Notes under the pieces: model-generated | The model's database searches: none | The model's input: the letters and a program-made list of their open reading frames with translations, nothing else | Told to the model about the DNA's origin: nothing | Program-made: the position numbers and the translations under genes | Assembly (NCBI GenBank): GCA_016793465.1 | Contig: JAEUJW010000022.1 | Coordinates: forward strand, 120,218 to 184,217 | Length of the DNA: 64,000 bases | Reading direction: 5' to 3' | From: Myxococcales bacterium | GTDB taxonomy: Bacteria > Myxococcota > Polyangia > Nannocystales > Nannocystaceae | Shown: positions 19,608-28,421 of the stretch, in pieces | Numbering within the stretch: the stretch's first letter is position 1 | Layout: each line of letters starts with the position of its first letter

Positions 19608-20810
19608 TCAGCCCGGCGGGGGCACGAACCCGGCGCACGCGGCCTCAACGAGGCTCGCTGCCTCGACGAACCCTGGGCCGTAGTCGGGCTCCTCGACGTA
19701 GACGAGGTGGTGGTACGTGAACATCGCGGCCATCAGGCAGACCCGGTCGTAGGGCTTGCACTCTGGGCCACCGCCACCGATGTTGAACATGACGACAGAC
19801 TTCTCGTCGCCGCCCTTCGTGTCGATCACAGCCTGTGCCCACTCGGCTGGCGTCCCCTCCGAGCCGAGCTCCGGTTGGTCCGGATTCGTGGCGATGGTCG
19901 TCACCATGAGTAGCGCGTCCTCGCGTAGGAAACCCGCGTTGCAGCCGCCCGGTGCGTTAATCGGCTTCTGCACCGCCGCCGTCAGCGCCTGGCCGAGCGA
20001 TTGCCATCCGGATGTCCCGACGTTCGCGATGCATGCGAACGTCTTGGCCAGGTCCGTTTGTCCCCGCACGAGATAGCGGCTCCCGCCGTCGATCGGGCAG
20101 GGCTTGTCCGCGGTGTACTCACCGGCGGGGAACACGGTGCCGGCCCCCCAGGCCCAATCGCACGCGGTCACGAGGTCGAGGTCTTCGCACGGGTAGTCCG
20201 GATCGGTGCAGCACGGCTTGCCCTGGTCGGGGAGGTTGTCCCACTCACAACAGTCATCACCGACCTTGCACGCGAGGTTCGGGCAGACCTCATTGCAGGT
20301 CAGGTCTCCCCATCCCTCGCCGTTGTCGTTGGTCTCGCCGTCGCCGTCCACGACCATGATGTGGTAGTCGAAGTCGGCGAACTTGGCCTCGATCGCGTCG
20401 ATGAACTGAGGGACCGCGAGGGCGAGCTGCGCCTGGCGACTCTCCATGGTCTGTCCCCGCGAGATGACGAACAGGAAGTCGATCTTCCCCTTGCAGCCGG
20501 CGGGCGTGTCGTTGCCGAAGTCAGGCACGCCGCCAAGGTCACGGGGCGGCTCGGTCGTCGTCGTGTCGGCGCTGCCCCCTCCCGAGCCGCTGTCGTCAGT
20601 CGACGACGACTTCCCCGAGCTGCTCGCGCCCGACGAGGATCCGCTGGACAGGCCATCCGGCATGGTCGTGACCGCCGGTGTCGTCGTGAATGCGGACGAG
20701 TCAGAGGTAGGCGCCTGACAGGCACCGAGGACCAGGAGCGCGACGTGCCGAGGCCTCACACCTTGGACTCTACCGTTCCCCAAGCGCGCAGGCCAGAGCC
20801 TCCGCGTCAT
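19608..20810 (-). CDS. Lipoprotein with von Willebrand A-like domain
   Basis: The protein has 400 residues from the ATG at 20808-20810; the lipobox LLVLGAC is preceded by an Arg-rich stretch. A Ser/Gly/Asp linker follows. The VWA-like domain begins KIDFLFVISRGQTMESRQ, then FIDAIEAKFADFDYHIMVVD. Ser-Arg-Gly-Gln stands where the MIDAS DxSxS normally lies, so metal binding is doubtful. Many cysteines (EWDNLPDQGKPCCTDPDYPC) point to a disulfide-rich secreted protein. It converges with the upstream lipoprotein gene (12 bp between stops). A short copy of its beginning is at 24447-24489. Confidence 0.72.
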   Translation of the reverse strand: MTRRLWPARLGNGRVQGVRPRHVALLVLGACQAPTSDSSAFTTTPAVTTMPDGLSSGSSSGASSSGKSSSTDDSGSGGGSADTTTTEPPRDLGGVPDFGNDTPAGCKGKIDFLFVISRGQTMESRQAQLALAVPQFIDAIEAKFADFDYHIMVVDGDGETNDNGEGWGDLTCNEVCPNLACKVGDDCCEWDNLPDQGKPCCTDPDYPCEDLDLVTACDWAWGAGTVFPAGEYTADKPCPIDGGSRYLVRGQTDLAKTFACIANVGTSGWQSLGQALTAAVQKPINAPGGCNAGFLREDALLMVTTIATNPDQPELGSEGTPAEWAQAVIDTKGGDEKSVVMFNIGGGGPECKPYDRVCLMAAMFTYHHLVYVEEPDYGPGFVEAASLVEAACAGFVPPPG

Positions 20811-20833
20811 TCTACTAGACGTATCAAGGAGCA

Positions 20834-22048
20834 CTACCGGCGGAATTTTCCATCCGATCCACGGTAGCGTCCGACGTTGTCGTCCCACTCCTTGTTCTGC
20901 CCGAACGCCAGGTATGCGAGAAGGCCAAGCAAACCGACCCCCACGAGACCCATGCCTGCTCCTGCAGTGGCGGCGACGGCGGCCTGCTTCTGTTGTTGGG
21001 TAACGCTAGGTCGCGCCACCCCTTGCGGTTGTGCCGCGCGTTGTGGCCCTGGTCCTGGACGTGCAACCCCCGCAGGCGCAGGATGACCGGCGGCCGCCGG
21101 CGGACGTGCAGCCCCGGGCACAGGCCGCGCCACCCCTGGGGGACGCGGTAGATCCCCAAGCATTCCAGGAACCCTTTTTTGAGGCTGCTCGGGATGTGCA
21201 GCCACCACCCGTGGCGGAGCCTGCGGAGGCGCAGCCGGTGGTGATGCCACTGGAGATGGCGTCGTTGGCGAGGGCGACGGCGGGGACGGAGGCGGCGCTA
21301 TCAATGCAAACAACATCGCCGCAACGACAGCCGTGCTTGGTCGCTGTCCAGCGCTCTGGCTCACCATCTGATTAAGAAGCCACTTCAAAGGCTCTGGGCA
21401 CTCGGCAGTCTGGAGCGCGTCAATCTCACGAGAGCCGGTCAGCAACTCGATGCCCGTGATGCCCAGGGAAAAGATGTCGGATGCAACGCTGGCGATCCCC
21501 GGGGGGAAACGAACCTCCGGCGCCATGTAAGCCGGAGACCCCATTGGGCTGAACGTGGCCGTCGAGGCTGCAGGAAACTCGCCACCCGCCAGCCCGAAGT
21601 CCCCCACCTTAACTGTCCATTGGGAGGGAATATCCTTGTTGCGCGTCCGGAGAAGGTTGTCAGGTTTGATATCGCGATGAAATCCCCCGGCTCGGTGGAT
21701 TCCCTCCAAGCCTTGTAACGCATGTGAAAGAACGATGGCGACAATCTGCCATGGCTGACGGGTTGTTACCCACGACCTCAATGAGCCGAATTCGCACCAT
21801 TCCATCACCAGAAAAAATGGAGGGTTATCAAGATATGCCTCGAAAATATCGACAACAAAGGCATTTTCGCGTTCATGTTGCAATACGTTGCACTCACGAC
21901 GAAACCTTCGGTACTCTTGTGCCCCCGCTTCCTTGAGGATCTTAACTGCTACGGTTCTCCCGCTCGTGTCGACCGCCTTGTAAACTTCACCGAAGGTGCC
22001 CCCGCCGAGGCGTTCAAGGAGCCGGTAGTTGGGGATGGTGGGCAGCAT
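20834..22048 (-). CDS. Ser/Thr protein kinase with Pro-rich linker and C-terminal membrane helix
   Basis: The protein has 404 residues from the ATG at 22046-22048. The kinase domain (about 5-265) has Gly loop RLGGGTFGEVYKAV, lysine VAVKILKEAG, HRDIKPDNLL, DFG (VGDFGLAGG) and the activation-segment end SPAYMAPEV, so it should be active. A Pro/Ala linker (about 268-350) leads to one membrane helix (GAGMGLVGVGLLGLLAYLAF) and a short charged tail. It lies 23 bp after the VWA lipoprotein start and on the same strand, so the two are likely co-transcribed (kinase first). Confidence 0.9.
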   Translation of the reverse strand: MLPTIPNYRLLERLGGGTFGEVYKAVDTSGRTVAVKILKEAGAQEYRRFRRECNVLQHERENAFVVDIFEAYLDNPPFFLVMEWCEFGSLRSWVTTRQPWQIVAIVLSHALQGLEGIHRAGGFHRDIKPDNLLRTRNKDIPSQWTVKVGDFGLAGGEFPAASTATFSPMGSPAYMAPEVRFPPGIASVASDIFSLGITGIELLTGSREIDALQTAECPEPLKWLLNQMVSQSAGQRPSTAVVAAMLFALIAPPPSPPSPSPTTPSPVASPPAAPPQAPPRVVAAHPEQPQKRVPGMLGDLPRPPGVARPVPGAARPPAAAGHPAPAGVARPGPGPQRAAQPQGVARPSVTQQQKQAAVAATAGAGMGLVGVGLLGLLAYLAFGQNKEWDDNVGRYRGSDGKFRR

Positions 22049-22404
22049 GCGCGGCACCCTAGCGGGCGCGGCGCTCGGGGTCAAGAACCCCCCACCGCCC
22101 CCCTCTGGGTGGACCGGGGGCCCGGCGGGGCTCGCTCACGGTGAATGCGCAGCGATCGGCGGTCGAGCTCGGCTTCGGGCTGCTGGAGATCAGTGCCCGC
22201 GTCATTGAGACATTCAGCGAGAAGAACACCGAGATCCTGGACGACCCGAGGGCCCCCGCGCACGGGCGATGCGGGAGATGGCATGTCGATTCCGCATCCT
22301 TGACCTGTAGACGCTCAGCGCGGTGGAGTTTACCAGATGAGGGGTCGAGGTCGGCGGGGGTAGCTGGCAGCGGTGGATAACGCGCAGCACCGGCACCTCG
22401 AAGG
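22049..22404. other. Gap without a convincing gene
   Basis: 356 bp between the kinase start and the end of the phosphorylase-domain gene. A plus-strand frame from 22141 reads VELGFGLLEISARVIETFSE and then loses coding character. I treat it as a possible short relic only. No repeat or terminator stands out. Confidence 0.3.
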
Positions 22405-24351
22405 CTATCCGACCCGGGCATCGAACTTTGGATGAAGTCGACGGAAAATATCGAGCAGGCTCTGCCGCTGCTGATCCATTTCGCGGACAGCGGTCGGCGT
22501 CAGCTCGAAGATTGGGCATTCGGGATTCCCACAATGCGAAGAGCATGGTTTAATATCACCAATCCGGATGAGTCTATCGAACGTCGAGCGCAAGGTGGTG
22601 AGCGCCCGTACGAGCTTTGACAACTCCGACCGAATCTTCGAATCCTTCACATTATGGCGAGACGGGATACCTCCCAGTTCGGTTCCGTCACGTGTCCGAC
22701 GCACGCCGGTGTTCAAGGACATGATGGTGTCCGTGAGGGCTTGTTTGAACCCTGGTAGCGAACTCTCGCTGCCAAACGGTGTCGTGAACGCCGGACGATC
22801 AAAAACCTGCTCCATCGACTGAAGCACCTGCGCGTCGCTCAGGGGTTCCAAGACACGCTCGGAGACAGTTCTTGTTCCTCCCGGTGGGAGAGGGCAGGCT
22901 TGTGCCACGAAACATGCTGCAAAACTCGCTGCCGCGTTCGCCGCATAGGTCTTCCACCGGTCGCGGTCGCTGACCACGATCTCATCTCCCTTCGTTACCC
23001 CACCTGATGTCTTACCTGCAGTCTGTCCATCCGGTGGCATGTCGGAGACGCCGCGGATCATCAGGAATCCGACCGTTCTCCCCGCATCGCGGGCCTCCTG
23101 TATTGCTGCGGCAGCCCCGGCGCCCTCCATTTCGACCGCCAAGATCTTAGGATACTGCCGCTCCACAGAGCGGAAAAAATCCGCACTGCGGTCATCGATT
23201 ACCTTCTCGCCGGAGCCAACCATTCCCATGAGAACCTTCGGTTTTTCGCCCCTCCCCGGACGGCGACCGAGCTTACGGCGCCAGTTGGTCTCGGTGAGCG
23301 AGAGTGCGCCTCGAAGCAGAGGGCCATCCACTTGGTACACATAGTTGGGGCGAGGGTTGAAGTCACCGTCTTGGACTTTTCCGTACTCATAGCTGACGAT
23401 CTGCGTAGACACGACTACGTCGCCGAGCTTAAGCTGGTCGCGCGGTAGTCCGCCAGCAATTCCGACGAGCAAAATATAGCGCGGGGACCACCGAGCGATG
23501 ATCGCCGTGGTCCCGAGACCTGCCGTGGCGTTGCCCGCGCTGACGGTCATAGCGAGGACCACTTGGTAGGTGCCTTCGTGGGCGGCCTCAATCTCACCGA
23601 TAACCCACGCATACTGGTTCGGCCTGTCCTTACTCCCTGGATCGCGTCGCACGTTCTTCAGGCGCCGCTTAACCGCTTCGTATTCTTCCGGGAGGATCGT
23701 AATGATCGCTATGTCGAACTGCGAAGGAAGGGATCGGGAGTTCGATTGGGAGTCGGCCGTTGCGCTCAGACTGTGCCCGGAGCTGTATCTATCGCCAAGA
23801 AAACTCAGCGCGTCGCTAAGTTTGAGACCGGGTCCGGCTGAACTTGACTTGAGTACAATGGCGTCCAAGGTTGCACCGTCTCGACCAGCAATCATACGTC
23901 TCGCTACGTCGAATTGTGACAGTCTTTGCTTCTCCTGAATATCCGAAAATAGCCGATCGAGGAGATACGCAATATCGCTCGGAGATTTACACACTTCGCG
24001 AAGCGGTATTAAGAGCATACGATCTTTTTGCTCGGCAGGGCCCCAACAGCCTTGGCGAAACGCTTGCGGATGCTTTGTAGTCACGAGAATGGCTGGCAAG
24101 AGACCCTTCGCATCGACCCCGTTTACATGATGCCATGAGAACACCTCATCGGCGAAGTGATGCCCCACCGTTCCTCGCAGAACAACTGCTCCATGTCTCG
24201 ATGCGGCTTCGGCCATCCTCGGAAATTGTCGGTGCATTTCCGTGGATAGATCGTCTCCCCATCCATAGTCCAGGATATAGACATAGAAGTCGCGCTCATA
24301 CGAGCCCGCGTAGGCGGGTAACTCGCACAAGGAATGGATCATCAGGCCCAT
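22405..24351 (-). CDS. Nucleoside phosphorylase-domain protein with unknown N- and C-terminal domains
   Basis: The protein has 648 residues. Residues about 215-485 are a PNP_UDP/MTA-SAH nucleosidase-type domain: FDIAIITILPEEYEAVKRRL, VGIAGGLPRDQLKLGDVV, GMVGSGEKVIDD, AVEMEGAGAAA and RGVSDMPP. The Glu of VEMEG and the Asp of RGVSD are the usual ribose-binding and general-acid residues. The N-terminal 200 residues (DFYVYILDYGWGDDL, VVLRGTVGHHFADEV) and C-terminal 160 residues are unknown; the latter contains a CSSHCGNPECP cluster that could bind zinc. PNP domains act as effectors in several bacterial conflict systems. Codon use is AT-richer than its neighbours. Confidence 0.7.
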   Translation of the reverse strand: MGLMIHSLCELPAYAGSYERDFYVYILDYGWGDDLSTEMHRQFPRMAEAASRHGAVVLRGTVGHHFADEVFSWHHVNGVDAKGLLPAILVTTKHPQAFRQGCWGPAEQKDRMLLIPLREVCKSPSDIAYLLDRLFSDIQEKQRLSQFDVARRMIAGRDGATLDAIVLKSSSAGPGLKLSDALSFLGDRYSSGHSLSATADSQSNSRSLPSQFDIAIITILPEEYEAVKRRLKNVRRDPGSKDRPNQYAWVIGEIEAAHEGTYQVVLAMTVSAGNATAGLGTTAIIARWSPRYILLVGIAGGLPRDQLKLGDVVVSTQIVSYEYGKVQDGDFNPRPNYVYQVDGPLLRGALSLTETNWRRKLGRRPGRGEKPKVLMGMVGSGEKVIDDRSADFFRSVERQYPKILAVEMEGAGAAAAIQEARDAGRTVGFLMIRGVSDMPPDGQTAGKTSGGVTKGDEIVVSDRDRWKTYAANAAASFAACFVAQACPLPPGGTRTVSERVLEPLSDAQVLQSMEQVFDRPAFTTPFGSESSLPGFKQALTDTIMSLNTGVRRTRDGTELGGIPSRHNVKDSKIRSELSKLVRALTTLRSTFDRLIRIGDIKPCSSHCGNPECPIFELTPTAVREMDQQRQSLLDIFRRLHPKFDARVG

Positions 24352-24446
24352 GAAAGGTCCTTAACACTCCTGCCAGTCCGTTGGCAAGCGTCGCTTAGAG
24401 CCTTCATGGTGGTCGACGCGAAGGGCGGCAACGAGAGGTCGGGTCT

Positions 24447-24489
24447 CCGGTGTTGTCGTGAACGCGGACGAGTCCGAGGTCGGCCCCTG
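24447..24489 (-). repeat. Relic of the VWA lipoprotein gene start (copy of 20675-20717)
   Basis: Of 43 bp, 38 match 20675-20717; read on the minus strand both give TSDSSAFTTT after a Gln/Ala-Pro. It is a scrap of a second lipoprotein gene and shows that a paralogue once lay next to the phosphorylase gene. Confidence 0.7.
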
Positions 24490-24513
24490 CGCCATTCCCG
24501 CACTCCCCGCAAA

Positions 24514-26088
24514 TCAGCTATCCGGCGGCCCACGGTTGGGGTTTACCCCCGGAAACCGACTTGGGCTGTCGGCATCTGACCGATCGTAGCGCCGCTGATA
24601 GTAAGTCGGGCGCCCGTCGTGACAGAGTGCCGAAGGCTGGCCGCGGCCGATCGGCTCGACCGGATCGAGGGCGGGCTGGTACAGGTTCACCAGGGGAGGC
24701 CCGGCCACGTCGCCCGCAGGAGGTTCGCCGACGTTGGTGGCTGCTGGTAGCGAGCTCGTCGGCGGAGTCGATGCTGATGCCTCCACGCGCGATGAGGACG
24801 GCATGCTCGACGGGGTCGTGGCGCTGGGCGAGTCCCTATGGCTCGGTGGGGTCGCTGAGGCGCGACCCGCCTTCGACACCACGGGCGTGTAGTTCGCCCG
24901 GAGCATCGTGATGACTCGCTGCCAGTCGGAGAGGTGCAGTTGGAATCGGCGGCGTACCCGTTCGCCCAGGCCCGTCTCGGCCAGGAATCGTACGAGGCCG
25001 CGGGTGAAGGTCCGGAGGCACCCTGGGACCGGCGTGCCGCGCTTCTCGTTGATGAGGTCCCGGATCGACCTGGCGCTCAACGGGGTTCCGTACAGGCGCA
25101 CCGCGTCCGCCAAGCACTCGAGCGCATCGTCCATCAACATGCGAAACCCGTCGTACAGGTGCGGCATGGCGGACGCACCCGCGCCGGTGTGCTCCCGCTG
25201 GCGTGGTGTCAGGCAGGTCTCGAGCCGCTGCCGGTCCTCCGCGGTGAAGGAAGGCGCGGGACGGGTCTCCTTGTCGACGACTTGGGCGAGCTCTCGATGC
25301 TCGGGCGGTGGTAGTCGAGCTGGCTCGACGCTCGGCTGCGCCGCGGGCTCGACCGCCAACGGCAATGGCGTGGGGGATGTGCTCCGGTGCGCAGGGCCGG
25401 CGAGGAGGATCGCGCCGAGGTCGCCTCGAAGAAGATCCGCGCTGGTGTAAACGCCGAGCAGGCCGCACGCGTCGCTGGTGGTGGCGAGGTGCATCTCATA
25501 GCGATCGTGATCGACCTGCACGAGCACGACGTGCACATCTCGCGCGAGTTCGGCCTGGCCGACGACCCCAACGACTCCCACCCCGCGCAGCGGCAGGCGC
25601 CGCCCCGCGAACCACGCATGCAGCGGGACCCCCGAGTGACCCCGGCGCGCGTCCGCGGAGCGGGTGAGCGCCTCGATGCTGTCCTCGCCGAGGAAGAAGA
25701 CGGCGGCGTCGTGGCGGACGAACACGAGACCGCCGCGCCCGCCATGTTGCAGCATCAATCGGAACGAACCATCGCCAGCTCCGTGGTGAAGGGACCCCTC
25801 CTCGAACCTCCACGGGGGGCGACCAGAAGGCTCGGCTCCGCCCGGGAGCCCGAAGAAGACGAAGTCGCGGGTGTCCTGCTCGACCTCGTGACGGGCCCCG
25901 ATGGCGATCGGCCGGGCGTCCTCGGACGACCCACACCAGACGACGACCCAGCCCTCGTCGTGCAGGCGTAGCCAAAGGGTGCCCTCGGGGATGTCGCGGC
26001 CGAAGCCGCCGTCACCGAGCGGACACCAGTCCGGGTCCGACACGGACGCCCGTCCAGACGCGCGGGCGAACAGTCCCCGGACGAGCAT
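24514..26088 (-). CDS. Hypothetical protein with Ser/Pro-rich C-terminal half
   Basis: The protein has 524 residues from the ATG at 26086-26088 (an upstream start at 26115 is possible). The first 240 residues are beta-rich with many Trp/His/Gly positions (LWLRLHDEGWVVVWCG, LMLQHGGRGGLVFVRHD, DVHVVLVQVDHDRYEMHL), perhaps an FHA-like or beta-sandwich fold. Residues about 280-400 are helical (YDGFRMLMDDALECLADAVR, IRDLINEKRGTPVPGCLR). The end is Ser/Pro/Thr-rich with a final YYQRRYDRSDAD. I recognise no family. It faces the non-coding palindrome region at 26.1-26.85 kb. Confidence 0.65.
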   Translation of the reverse strand: MLVRGLFARASGRASVSDPDWCPLGDGGFGRDIPEGTLWLRLHDEGWVVVWCGSSEDARPIAIGARHEVEQDTRDFVFFGLPGGAEPSGRPPWRFEEGSLHHGAGDGSFRLMLQHGGRGGLVFVRHDAAVFFLGEDSIEALTRSADARRGHSGVPLHAWFAGRRLPLRGVGVVGVVGQAELARDVHVVLVQVDHDRYEMHLATTSDACGLLGVYTSADLLRGDLGAILLAGPAHRSTSPTPLPLAVEPAAQPSVEPARLPPPEHRELAQVVDKETRPAPSFTAEDRQRLETCLTPRQREHTGAGASAMPHLYDGFRMLMDDALECLADAVRLYGTPLSARSIRDLINEKRGTPVPGCLRTFTRGLVRFLAETGLGERVRRRFQLHLSDWQRVITMLRANYTPVVSKAGRASATPPSHRDSPSATTPSSMPSSSRVEASASTPPTSSLPAATNVGEPPAGDVAGPPLVNLYQPALDPVEPIGRGQPSALCHDGRPTYYQRRYDRSDADSPSRFPGVNPNRGPPDS

Positions 26089-26304
26089 GCTGCCCCTCTG
26101 GTCCGCACCCGGCACGCCCGTGGCTACCCCCGTCCCCAGACCCCGTCCTCACTCCCCGGCCGATGACGCTACAGGAGGGACCGTGAAATTCAAGGCTGCA
26201 GGATCGCCCGTGCCGCTCGCAATCACTCTCGGGCGCGCGAGGTCGCTGATTAGGTGCGTCTCGAAATTTAGGGGACACGGAGTGCACACGGCGGGGACAC
26301 GCGT

Positions 26305-26323
26305 CGAGCAACGGTGTTGCTCG
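26305..26323. repeat. Inverted repeat, 8-bp arms
   Basis: CGAGCAAC and GTTGCTCG arms are separated by GGT. It could form a tight hairpin or bind a dimeric protein. Confidence 0.55.
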
Positions 26324-26362
26324 GACCGACAGACGCCTGCCGCATGCTTCCGCTCGCTCGCC

Positions 26363-26382
26363 GTGTCCGATCGATCGGACAC
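26363..26382. promoter_or_regulatory. Perfect 20-bp palindrome, candidate operator or parS-like site
   Basis: GTGTCCGATCGATCGGACAC is fully self-complementary. Its ends are the GGACAC hexamer found three more times within 200 bp. It lies 470 bp upstream of the core operon, which encodes a ParA-like ATPase. The role as operator or partition site is inference. Confidence 0.55.
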
Positions 26383-26430
26383 TGGGTACATTCCACAGCG
26401 GAGGCACCTCAGCGTGCGTCAGAAACACCG

Positions 26431-26447
26431 CGCACGTCCAACGTGCG
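26431..26447. repeat. Inverted repeat, 7-bp arms
   Basis: CGCACGT and ACGTGCG arms are separated by CCA. It is the third perfect inverted repeat in 150 bp of this non-coding region. Confidence 0.5.
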
Positions 26448-26854
26448 GCCCACGGTGCCGGAAGTAGTGGACACGGCGCGCCGGGCAGGGACTAGGGGTC
26501 GCCTCGCTGCTGATCGGACGGATCTCTCGGGCAGACACCTACCGGCCCGATTCGCCGCCTGGGGCTCGCCCCGCCCGCCCAGGGGGGCAGAACTCGTCTC
26601 CGCAGTGCGACCGACTTTTATGCGACAACCTGTGTTCCGTCGACGTGCTCGCCGGTCGTAGTGGCAATCCGGTAACTCGACAATTTTCTCATCGAGACCC
26701 CCAATCCGCCACTGACACTATGTTGGCACTGTGAATTCGCCGTTAAAACCGCTTCAGACAGCGATTAGACACGGTTGCGACACACTGGAGCCGCGCATCC
26801 GCTCGAAAAAAATTGTTGAAATGCCCCCGCTGGGTCTGTCATTTGGTCCCTTCG

Positions 26855-27523
26855 ATGGCTGCATCGAATCGAATGGATGGGGGCACTCATGCGTTGCTCG
26901 TGCTCGAGGGCGGCCGCGTCCTCGAGCGGAAGATGGGCGTGCCGGCGCTCGAGCTGGTGCGCGAGGTGGCCGCGATGCAGGCCCGCCACGGGCCGACCGC
27001 CGAGATCCTCGTGGACGGCGCCGAGTTCGATCAGAAGGCGGTCGCGAAGCTCGCCACAGAGATCGAGCCGCAGGTCGTCTCGCAACGGCCGCCCGCGAAG
27101 GTGGTGTCCGGCGGCCCGGACATGTTGGCGGCCGTCGACCTCGCCCACTCGTTGATCTGGGACACCTACGACCGGGCCGCGAAGACCCAGGCGTGGATGC
27201 TCGCGCAGGCCAGCAGCTTCACGACGACGCTCTTGGAGAACAACAAGCGCCTCGCCGACCAGGCGAGCGAGCTGCAGCAGCGCTACCAGGAGTCACTGGC
27301 GAAGCTCGACTTCGTGGCCCACGAGAAGATGATGATGGACGCGGAGGCGGCCGCGAGCCGGCACGCCCGCTTCCTCATCGACAAGGCGAGGGCCGAGGCC
27401 GAGGCGGCGAACACCCATCGGTCGTCGGGGGAGTGGATCGACGACTTGATCGACGGCGTCGCGCTGGCGGTCGGCGTCATGTGCGGCGCGCGGACGCCGA
27501 AAGAACCGTGGAATCCAAACTGA
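26855..27523 (+). CDS. Core operon gene 1: charged coiled-coil protein
   Basis: The protein has 222 residues from the ATG at 26855 (an earlier ATG at 26813 lies in AT-rich DNA without coding bias). A helical charged stretch (about 100-190: ENNKRLADQASELQQRYQES, then DAEAAASRHARFLIDKARAE) predicts a coiled coil. A short hydrophobic segment (LIDGVALAVGVMCGA) lies near the end and may anchor it. The N-terminal part contains LVREVAAMQARHG. I do not recognise a family. It is the first of 26 genes read in one direction to 52621. Confidence 0.65.
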   Translation: MAASNRMDGGTHALLVLEGGRVLERKMGVPALELVREVAAMQARHGPTAEILVDGAEFDQKAVAKLATEIEPQVVSQRPPAKVVSGGPDMLAAVDLAHSLIWDTYDRAAKTQAWMLAQASSFTTTLLENNKRLADQASELQQRYQESLAKLDFVAHEKMMMDAEAAASRHARFLIDKARAEAEAANTHRSSGEWIDDLIDGVALAVGVMCGARTPKEPWNPN

Positions 27524-27537
27524 CGGGGGGGACGACA

Positions 27538-27993
27538 ATGGCAGCGGAGGACCAGAGAGATACGCCCGAAGCCTTCATCCGGGGCATCGAGGCCGGCGTG
27601 GAGAAGAAGTTTACGGCCCAGATGGAGGATCTGCGGCGGCAGGTCCGCGACGCGCGGGACCAGGCGAGCGCCGAGAAGATCTGCGGACAGAAGGCGACCG
27701 CGGAGATGACAGCGCGCATGGGCGAGTACCGTCGCGGTCGCTGGTACCACGTCGGCGCCGTGGTCGGCAGCGCGGTGACCGGCTTCACCGTCGGCTACCA
27801 CGCACAAAAGTTCGCCGACTGGAGACCCGGCGGTGTGCCCGCTGCCGCCGTCGCCGGCGTCCCCGGCGTCGTCGTCGGCGCGCTCCTCGACGAGAGCGTC
27901 GTGACGCGCTCGGTGTTCGCGGTCGGCGGGACCATGTACGTGATCGGCGCGACGACCTACGCGCTGACCCACCCGCAGACGGAGCAGGTATGA
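27538..27993 (+). CDS. Core operon gene 2: membrane protein with N-terminal coiled coil
   Basis: The protein has 151 residues. A charged helix (EKKFTAQMEDLRRQVRDARD, about 22-60) is followed by three hydrophobic segments (VGAVVGSAVTGFTVGYH, AAVAGVPGVVVGALL, VFAVGGTMYVIGATTYAL). GGGGGGGAC before the ATG at 27538 is a weak ribosome site. The stop overlaps the next ATG. Unknown family; probably inner-membrane. Confidence 0.68.
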   Translation: MAAEDQRDTPEAFIRGIEAGVEKKFTAQMEDLRRQVRDARDQASAEKICGQKATAEMTARMGEYRRGRWYHVGAVVGSAVTGFTVGYHAQKFADWRPGGVPAAAVAGVPGVVVGALLDESVVTRSVFAVGGTMYVIGATTYALTHPQTEQV

Positions 27994-28421
27994 CGACCCA
28001 GACGTTTCGCGTCGTGCGGGTCCGTTCGGCCGCGCAGTCCCCCGTCGCCCGGATCGACGCGGTCAACGAGGACGGTCACGAGCTGCGCCTCGAGGTCCAG
28101 GCGGACCTCGCACGCGGCGCGAGTGAGGGCCAGCTCCTGCTGGTCCACTGGTCGCTCGTCAACCAAGTCGGCGCGCCCGCCCAGAGCGGCCCGACCCGCC
28201 CGGCCCAGACGGGGCGCGAGCCGGTCGTCATCGTCGACGCCGAATTCACTGACAAGGGCGACGGCGTCGCCCGTGGACCCGCCCAGGATCCCGCGGCGGT
28301 GGACCAGGAGTTCATGTCGCTGATGAACGGCTCGCGCTCCGGCAGGAAGTTCACGAGCCGCGACATTGACCACGAGCTGAAGACCCTCCTCGGCGGCGCC
28401 GGGGCGAAAGGACAGAAGTGA
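27990..28421 (+). CDS. Core operon gene 3: hypothetical soluble protein
   Basis: The protein has 143 residues, with an ATGA overlap with gene 2. The first 50 residues form a beta-rich small domain (TQTFRVVRVRSAAQSPVARI, RLEVQADLA). A disordered middle and an acidic C-terminal helix (SRDIDHELKTLL) follow. No catalytic motif is visible. The stop at 28419-28421 touches the start of gene 4. Confidence 0.62.
   Translation: MTTQTFRVVRVRSAAQSPVARIDAVNEDGHELRLEVQADLARGASEGQLLLVHWSLVNQVGAPAQSGPTRPAQTGREPVVIVDAEFTDKGDGVARGPAQDPAAVDQEFMSLMNGSRSGRKFTSRDIDHELKTLLGGAGAKGQK

Larger units (their letters stand above)
26089..26854. promoter_or_regulatory. 766-bp non-coding region with inverted repeats and GGACAC motifs; candidate origin, centromere or control region
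   Basis: The region lies between divergent genes and directly before the long core operon. Five GGACAC/GTGTCC hexamers occur at 26273, 26295, 26363 (inverted), 26377 and 26469. Three perfect inverted repeats lie at 26305-26323, 26363-26382 and 26431-26447. An AT-richer stretch (26660-26840) precedes the first core gene and is the likely promoter region, though no clear -35/-10 pair is seen. No gene was found on either strand. Confidence 0.5.
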
